Shown here: positions 14,154 through 17,838 of the stretch, piece by piece | Numbering within the stretch: position 1 is the first letter of the stretch | How the letters are laid out: each line of letters begins with the position of its first letter | DNA from: Alphaproteobacteria bacterium | Lineage (GTDB): Bacteria; Pseudomonadota; Alphaproteobacteria; RF32; CAG-239 | DNA: 17,838 nucleotides | Assembly (NCBI GenBank): GCA_017650255.1 | Contig: JAGCFG010000082.1 | Span: 1-17,838 of the forward strand | Direction: 5' to 3' | Program-made: the position numbers and the translations under genes | Notes under the pieces: generated by a model | The model's database searches: none | What the model was told of the DNA's origin: nothing | What the model saw: the letters and a program-made list of their open reading frames with translations, nothing else

Positions 14154-14207
14154 CCAAATTTTGCAGGGTGTAAAGTAGTTACCATACAGAAACTGTGGAA
14201 AAAAGGG

Positions 14208-14237
14208 TTAACGGGTTTTTAAGGCTTTTGGTATAGA
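14208..14237 (+). promoter_or_regulatory. Predicted promoter of the histidine phosphatase gene
   Basis: TTAACG (14208-14213) and TATAGA (14232-14237) are 18 nt apart, with TG preceding the -10 to give an extended TGGTATAGA. The start would be near 14244, some 23 nt before the ATG. Confidence 0.4.
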
Positions 14238-14266
14238 CTGAGTCGGCTTATAAATGGGGTTAGTTA

Positions 14267-14890
14267 ATGAAAAAGCATTTTTATATGTTTCGTCATGGGC
14301 AGACAATTTGGAATGCCGAAGGAAGACCGCAGGGACAACACCAATATCCGGTGCCACTTTCTGTTACGGGAAAAGAGCAGGCGCTTAAATTGGCACAGGT
14401 GCTAAAAGATAAAAAAATTAAAAAAATTGTCAGTTCCGATTTGCTGCGTGCAAGGCAAACTGCTGAGATTGTTGCTCAACAGCTAAATGTACCGCTCGAT
14501 TTTGATGTTAGGTTACGTGAGGTTGATTATGGCATATTGAATGGTCTTTATACTATTGAGAGATATGAGGTTTATCCTGATTTTAGAAAATGTTATGAGG
14601 ATATTACGCAGGCTTTTCCAGAGGGGGAGAGTTTAGCTTTTGTAGCGCATAGAGTGGCAGAGGCTTTGAAAGATATTGCAAATAATGTTCAAAATCGGGC
14701 AATAGGTATTTCTACCCACGGGCATGCAATTACAGCTTTTGTGGAAGAAACTTTTTCATATAAGGTAAAAAGAGTTGATAATTGCTCTTTTGTTCATATT
14801 ATGTATAGTCCGGAAAAAGATTTGTTTGAGGCGGTGGAATTGCCGCCGGCAAGAGAGTTTGGCAACAATAATTATAATCCGTTATATTAA
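14267..14890 (+). CDS. Histidine phosphatase family protein (phosphoglycerate-mutase-like)
   Basis: A 207-residue protein of the histidine phosphatase superfamily. The RHG signature FRHGQTIWN (8-16) supplies the phospho-accepting histidine and an arginine. SSDLLRARQTAEIV (56-69) supplies the second arginine, REVDYG the acidic proton donor region, and STHGHA the second catalytic histidine. The family includes cofactor-dependent phosphoglycerate mutases, the alpha-ribazole phosphatase CobC and broad-specificity phosphatases. At 207 residues and with GQHQYPVPLSVTG after the RHG, it fits the small phosphatase branch better than a glycolytic mutase (about 250 residues). No cobalamin genes are nearby, so a specific substrate cannot be named. 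It is transcribed alone, convergent with the GNAT gene 14 nt away. Confidence 0.88.
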   Translation: MKKHFYMFRHGQTIWNAEGRPQGQHQYPVPLSVTGKEQALKLAQVLKDKKIKKIVSSDLLRARQTAEIVAQQLNVPLDFDVRLREVDYGILNGLYTIERYEVYPDFRKCYEDITQAFPEGESLAFVAHRVAEALKDIANNVQNRAIGISTHGHAITAFVEETFSYKVKRVDNCSFVHIMYSPEKDLFEAVELPPAREFGNNNYNPLY

Positions 14891-14904
14891 CAAAAAATTG
14901 AGTG

Positions 14905-15369
14905 CTATTTTTTTAAGTTCAACCTCATTCTTTGATCAAGAGGTTCAAATCCATATTTTTCGTAGAATCGGCAGGCAGAAATGTTTTTGTTGTATACGCT
15001 AAGCCTTATCTCGTCTATGTCTTTTTGGCGGCATATTTCGTAAAAGGCATCCATTAGTTTTTTACCCAATCCGGTTCTTTGCAGTTCTTTTTTTACACCT
15101 ATGTTGCTGATATGGGCAACTTTTGAAGCTAGCAAGTGAGAAGATATTTTGTTTTCTGCCAGTAAATAGCCCACAATTATGTTATTTTCTTCGGCAACCA
15201 AAGCTGTTGTTTTGTCGTCCGTAAGTGATTCTAAATATCCTATTTGTTCAAAATTGTCATCTTGTGGAGCAAAATAGCCGCCTAAAAGCTTAATATGAAA
15301 ATCTCTCACTTCGCGGCAGAGCTCAAGAACTTGGGGTAGGTCTTTTTTTTCAAATTTTCGGATTTGCAT
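14905..15369 (-). CDS. GNAT family N-acetyltransferase
   Basis: A 154-residue Gcn5-related acetyltransferase. The N-terminus IRKFEKKDLPQVLELCREV is a typical motif C start. Beta4 carries HISNIGVKKELQRTGLGKKLMDAFYEIC, which contains the acetyl-CoA pyrophosphate loop Q-R-T-G-L-G. The final block LSVYNKNISACRFYEKYGFEPLDQRM is the motif B asparagine/tyrosine region. The fold makes this class certain, but the substrate (small molecule, peptide or protein N-terminus) cannot be read from sequence. AAGGTGA lies just ahead of the ATG, and a TATAAT at 15391-15396 (minus strand) could be its own -10. It follows the exonuclease gene on the same strand after an 85-nt gap. Confidence 0.9.
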   Translation of the reverse strand: MQIRKFEKKDLPQVLELCREVRDFHIKLLGGYFAPQDDNFEQIGYLESLTDDKTTALVAEENNIIVGYLLAENKISSHLLASKVAHISNIGVKKELQRTGLGKKLMDAFYEICRQKDIDEIRLSVYNKNISACRFYEKYGFEPLDQRMRLNLKK

Positions 15370-15454
15370 TTTGTCACCTTCGATTGAGTTATTATATATT
15401 CAGGCTAAAAAATCTTTTTTTGGTTGTCAAATTTTTTTGTGTTGGTTGCGGTGT

Positions 15455-16078
15455 TTATTTGAGAACAAAGCCGTCTGTACTGAGCGAGGCTATATTATTT
15501 CTAAAATGTTTCAATCCTTCTAAAATGGAAAAAGCATCGTAGAGGGCGTTGTGTGGCTGCATATTTAGTGATTTTAAATTGTGTCCCAAATTTAATAGGA
15601 GTGCAATTTCTCCTGAAGATTGTGTCGGAATGGAAATGTTGTTCTTTTCGTATAGTGCTTTGAAAACGGCAGCAATATTGCGAAAAATAATATTTGAGCA
15701 GGTATTTAATTTGTAGTAATTTAGATTTTCTTCGATTATTGCGCCATCTGATTTGTGATAATAGTCGGCGTTCCAACTATGGGAAAAACAAATATCTTTG
15801 TTTATAAAATTTGCAAATTTTTGATATGCGTTTTCAAAAAGAATGCCATATTGAGCAACTTGCTCGTTGGTTATGCCTGTGAGTTCGGTAAAGTAGTCTG
15901 ATAGAACGGGATTAAAGGAAGGCCTGCATAGTTGCTTGAAAGTTTCCAGAACTTCAAAGTTTTCGGACACTTTTATGGCTGCGATTTGGACTATTTCTTT
16001 TTTTTGAGGGGGAAACCAGCCGTGTTCTTGACACCCTTTCCATGAAGTGTATTCTGTGTCAAAAATAACAAAAGACAT
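15455..16078 (-). CDS. DEDDh-type 3'-5' exonuclease domain protein
   Basis: A 207-residue stand-alone exonuclease of the DnaQ-like (DEDDh, RNase T/Pol III epsilon) superfamily. Exo I is FDTEYT with Asp7 and Glu9. Exo II is probably the Asp in SWNADYY (Asp105). Exo III gives HNALYDAFS with His176 and Asp181, and HNA...DA is the diagnostic DEDDh spacing. The insertion SWKGCQEHGWFPPQKKEIVQIAA between Exo I and the next strand, with its WxxxxxxHGW-like aromatic stretch, is seen in small epsilon-like exonucleases of unknown target. It lacks the C-terminal polymerase-binding tail of true DnaQ. AGGAG lies at a good distance from the ATG. The gene starts 16 nt after the SemiSWEET stop and is probably cotranscribed with it. 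Confidence 0.85.
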   Translation of the reverse strand: MSFVIFDTEYTSWKGCQEHGWFPPQKKEIVQIAAIKVSENFEVLETFKQLCRPSFNPVLSDYFTELTGITNEQVAQYGILFENAYQKFANFINKDICFSHSWNADYYHKSDGAIIEENLNYYKLNTCSNIIFRNIAAVFKALYEKNNISIPTQSSGEIALLLNLGHNLKSLNMQPHNALYDAFSILEGLKHFRNNIASLSTDGFVLK

Positions 16079-16094
16079 TGTGTTTCTCCTGTAT

Positions 16095-16355
16095 TTATTT
16101 CTTTTGAGTTATAATCATGTATAGAATGATAAAAGAGAATACAAAGGATATTCCGTTGAATATAATCATTTGGGCGGAGTGGAGATAGAAGCCGTAAAGA
16201 ATCCATGAGAGCATGGCAATGTTATAAATTATGTGGGTTGATAAAGACAATCCTTTAACATCTTTTGTTTTCATGGTGCGGATTGATTGCGGCAAAAAGA
16301 CAATGGCGGTGCATATGCCTGCAATATATCCCAAAAGTTCGCCGATAATGTTCAT
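16095..16355 (-). CDS. SemiSWEET family sugar transporter
   Basis: An 86-residue membrane protein with three helices (about 6-22, 38-57 and 62-82), the triple-helix-bundle unit of the MtN3/SWEET superfamily. The PQ motif FLPQSIRTMKTKDVKGLSL follows helix 1 and is the family hallmark. YNIAMLSWILYGFYLHSAQMIIFNGISFVFSFIILYMI matches helices 2-3 with the conserved Trp and Asn lining the substrate pocket. SemiSWEETs dimerise to form a transport pore for small sugars, though the bacterial substrate is rarely known. A strong GGAGAAAAAAT-ATG start leads it. It is the first gene of a SemiSWEET-exonuclease pair lying downstream of the tRNA-Glu element on the same strand. Confidence 0.92.
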   Translation of the reverse strand: MNIIGELLGYIAGICTAIVFLPQSIRTMKTKDVKGLSLSTHIIYNIAMLSWILYGFYLHSAQMIIFNGISFVFSFIILYMIITQKK

Positions 16356-16430
16356 ATTTTTTCTCCGTTATAACATGGAGATTTTATGTGACAAACTGTA
16401 AAAAAAATCTGAATATGAGGGTGGGAGAAA

Positions 16431-16456
16431 TAAAAAAAGCGACTTAATGTCGCTTA
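16431..16456 (-). terminator. Distal copy of the tRNA-Glu terminator
   Basis: On the minus strand AAGCGAC/GTCGCTT (16437-16443 with 16449-16455, loop TTAAT on the plus strand) is followed by a seven-T run. It is a decayed copy of the tRNA-proximal terminator; the outer part of the arm on the CCA side has been changed by a short insertion. Confidence 0.75.
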
Positions 16457-16567
16457 TAAAGAATGTTTTATTGGTGGTCTTGCTCTGTAAGCTCTGCCGT
16501 CGTTTCACTCGGCAATCGCTAACTGCGCTTCGGTCACTTGCTTCGTAAGCATTGTTTCGCTCGCGTT
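16457..16567 (-). other. Split partial tRNA-Glu copy with a structured insert of about 81 nt
   Basis: Read on the minus strand, AACGCGAG (16560-16567) repeats the tRNA-Glu T-stem start (16659-16666). After an insert of about 81 nt comes ACCACCAATAAAA (about 16466-16478), repeating the CCA end and terminator arm. The insert holds AGCGAAA (16555-16561), GCGCAGT (16522-16528), a small hairpin GCTT-CGT-AAGC (16540-16550) and TGCCG/CGGCA (16495-16499 with 16510-16514). There is no open reading frame of note. Layout and insert size match those at tRNA-Arg. Function unknown. Confidence 0.5.
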
Positions 16568-16595
16568 GCAGCTCACAATACTAACTACGCTACGC

Positions 16596-16642
16596 ATCAC
16601 CAATAAAAAAAGCGACATTAAGTCGCTTTTTTTATTGGTGAT
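16596..16642 (-). terminator. tRNA-Glu terminator with a 21-bp stem reaching into the tRNA
   Basis: Arms 16596-16616 and 16622-16642 are perfect 21-bp inverted repeats around a 5-nt loop. The inner AGCGAC/GTCGCT with flanking A7/T7 is a strong intrinsic terminator. The outer seven bases include the CCA, discriminator and last acceptor bases of tRNA-Glu. Confidence 0.88.
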
Positions 16643-16711
16643 CCCAGCGAGACTCGAACTCGCGTTACCGCCGTGAGAGGGCGATGTCCTAGACCGCTAG
16701 ACGATGGGACC
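16636..16711 (-). tRNA. tRNA-Glu (anticodon CTC)
   Basis: The 76-nt minus-strand sequence forms a full cloverleaf. The acceptor is GGTCCCA/TGGGATC, the D arm starts CTAG, and the anticodon loop CTCTCAC gives anticodon CTC. The T arm is GCGAG-TTCGAGT-CTCGC, the discriminator A, and CCA is encoded. It reads GAG. The start GGTCCCATCGTCTAG is typical of bacterial tRNA-Glu. Confidence 0.96.
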
Positions 16712-16749
16712 GGCGGATGTGAAACCCTTTGCATTTTACACGTTAAAGA

Positions 16750-16778
16750 CTTTTAGCTTAAAAAAAATAAAATATCAA
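16750..16778 (-). promoter_or_regulatory. Predicted promoter of tRNA-Glu
   Basis: On the minus strand TTGATA (16773-16778) and TAAAAG (16750-16755) are 17 nt apart. A second -10-like TAAAAT lies nearer the tRNA, so the exact start is uncertain. Confidence 0.4.
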
Positions 16779-16803
16779 GCCTTTTTTGATGCATTTTACA
16801 GTT

Positions 16804-17436
16804 TTATTTGTGTTCTTTAATATTTATCTTATATTCGACGGCGGACAGCAAAATCAGCAGGTAGCCGACGACTTCAAGTGCTTCTTCGAAAAGTTCTTTT
16901 ATCACTGCAATATCATACCGTGTAAAGCGTGGTCCGAGAACAGCTGATATTACGGGGCGATGTCCGATGCATTGGGCAACCGGTAAAATCATAACAACGG
17001 CAATGCACATAATGTAAAAAGATGGCATTCCAAAAAAATGTAAGATTGTCTTGAGGGTCTTTTTGTAATGTTTCCATGCATAAATTGTGGCAGTGATTAC
17101 AAATAGATAGGCAAATTTCCAGCTGAGTATAGGTAGAATTTGGTCAAAAACTTTATCGAGTTCTCGGCAAGAAGCTAACAATGATACTGAGGCAAGCAAG
17201 AAGCTAAGTTCTCGCCATTTTTCTTCGGTAAGCGCGCAATATAAAAAAGTTACTACGGATGAAAGCAGAAACATCAGTTGGATATTTTCTACTACGCCGT
17301 TTTCGTTAAATGTTTGATTGTTGAAGTTTTTTGTTAAGAGATAAATTATACCGACAAAGGCAAAAGTTGTTAGAAAATATAAAAATTGTCTTATGGCAAT
17401 GTGCAGATTTTTTTGTTCTTCTTTAGTCAAATTCAT
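16804..17436 (-). CDS. Polytopic membrane protein of unknown function
   Basis: A 210-residue inner-membrane protein with about six predicted helices: FLYFLTTFAFVGIIYLL, IQLMFLLSSVVTFLYCAL, LSFLLASVSLLAS, FAYLFVITATIYAW, FYIMCIAVVMILPVA and VVGYLLILLSAVEY. Charged residues recur inside or beside helices in a way suggesting a conserved site: ENGVVENIQ before helix 2, CRELDKVFD after helix 3, and KELFEEALEVVGY entering the last helix. I recall hypothetical proteins with similar E..E / RE.D / EE..E patterns but cannot name the family. AGAGG precedes the ATG. It starts 14 nt after the ChpT-like stop, so the two are probably cotranscribed. tRNA-Glu follows downstream on the same strand. Confidence 0.8.
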   Translation of the reverse strand: MNLTKEEQKNLHIAIRQFLYFLTTFAFVGIIYLLTKNFNNQTFNENGVVENIQLMFLLSSVVTFLYCALTEEKWRELSFLLASVSLLASCRELDKVFDQILPILSWKFAYLFVITATIYAWKHYKKTLKTILHFFGMPSFYIMCIAVVMILPVAQCIGHRPVISAVLGPRFTRYDIAVIKELFEEALEVVGYLLILLSAVEYKINIKEHK

Positions 17437-17450
17437 GCTTTCCTCTTAAA

Positions 17451-17828
17451 TCATTTTATGGTTAAACAAAATTCTTTATCAAAAGTGATGTTAAGTTCTG
17501 CCCCCATCATTTGCAGGTAATATAAGGCGACATATTGTGCTTGGTTATCTACTTTTTCTCCGTTTATTACGCGTTGCATATCTTTTATTTTTAGCGTGGA
17601 CAAAGGTGCATCTGAAACAGATTTTACTTTGATAAAGCCATCTTCTGCCGTGATGCAGATTTTGCCACCTCTTACCAACACTTCGGCTCCTACCATAACG
17701 GCCAATAACAAGACGCGGTTAAAGTCGGCTTTGCCTTCTACCGGACAGAGGCTTAATGATGTTTGGGCGTTAGGATTGAGGGTTTTCAAATATTCAAGAG
17801 CGGTTGTTTCTATGATATCAATTTTTTC
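17451..17828 (-). CDS. chpT: ChpT-like histidine phosphotransferase, C-terminal domain (partial or frameshifted)
   Basis: The translated part aligns by eye with the degenerate ATPase-like C-terminal domain of ChpT, the alphaproteobacterial phosphotransferase that passes phosphate from CckA to CtrA and CpdR. Matching landmarks are DFNRVLLLAVMVGAEVLVRGGKI (for the ChpT segment around ALPAGG), the short strand GFIKVKSVSDAP, the helix LKIKDMQRVINGE, and NQAQYVALYYLQMMGAELNI. The N-terminal helical hairpin with the phosphorylated histidine is not in this frame. Upstream, the frame reads EKIDIIETTALEYL and meets TGA at 17829-17831, and no ATG occurs. A different frame (QTEKK...) joins smoothly if the A6 run at 17822-17827 had seven A. 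The intact gene therefore probably continues past the right edge, with a frameshift or sequencing indel in the A run. A TTG at 17787-17789 could start a 112-residue fragment but has no ribosome site. Confidence 0.7.
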   Translation of the reverse strand, partial: EKIDIIETTALEYLKTLNPNAQTSLSLCPVEGKADFNRVLLLAVMVGAEVLVRGGKICITAEDGFIKVKSVSDAPLSTLKIKDMQRVINGEKVDNQAQYVALYYLQMMGAELNITFDKEFCLTIK

Positions 17829-17838
17829 TCAGTTTGAA

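Noticed and set aside
14267..14890. Calling the histidine phosphatase a glycolytic phosphoglycerate mutase or CobC
   Set aside because: It is too short for the mutase, and no cobalamin genes are near; sequence alone does not give the substrate.

Overview
The window looks like chromosomal core DNA from an AT-rich (roughly 38-40% GC by eye) Gram-negative bacterium, most likely an alphaproteobacterium. The support for that placement is a protein at the right edge that resembles the C-terminal domain of the alphaproteobacterial phosphotransferase ChpT, a small SRP RNA followed by dnaX-ybaB-recR, and a mreC-mreD-PBP2-rodA wall-elongation block. The placement is inference; there is no rRNA gene here. 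I see no transposase, integrase, phage gene or CRISPR array.

Left part (1-3693): polA (cut by the left edge), yraN and rsmI lie on the minus strand. rsmI starts back to back with a plus-strand LpoA/LppC-type lipoprotein gene, the same company these genes keep in E. coli (yraL-yraM-yraN). The middle (3768-11061) is all plus strand: SRP RNA, dnaX, ybaB and recR (replication, recombination and protein targeting), then a promoter-bearing gap and the elongasome genes mreC, mreD, mrdA (PBP2) and rodA, tightly packed. mreB is not in the window.

The right part (11140-17838) is more mixed: tRNA-Arg(ACG) with a duplicated terminator, an orphan 110-residue protein with its own strong promoter and terminator, a bifunctional Aas phospholipid-recycling enzyme, a histidine phosphatase, a GNAT acetyltransferase, a DEDDh exonuclease, a SemiSWEET transporter, tRNA-Glu(CTC) with its own duplicated terminator, a membrane protein of unknown function and the ChpT-like fragment.

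The most unusual signal is at the two tRNA genes. In both, the terminator hairpin reaches back into the tRNA CCA end. In both, it is followed by a second copy of part of the tRNA T-arm, a structured insert of about 80 nt with GCGAAA-type motifs, a second CCA-end copy and a second terminator. Two different tRNAs carrying the same layout suggests a recurring tRNA-3'-end element. Other points worth checking are an A10 run in dnaX where slippage in either direction gives an immediate stop (a gamma-like product), loss of the Exo I acidic residues in PolA, and an apparent frameshift in the ChpT-like gene.
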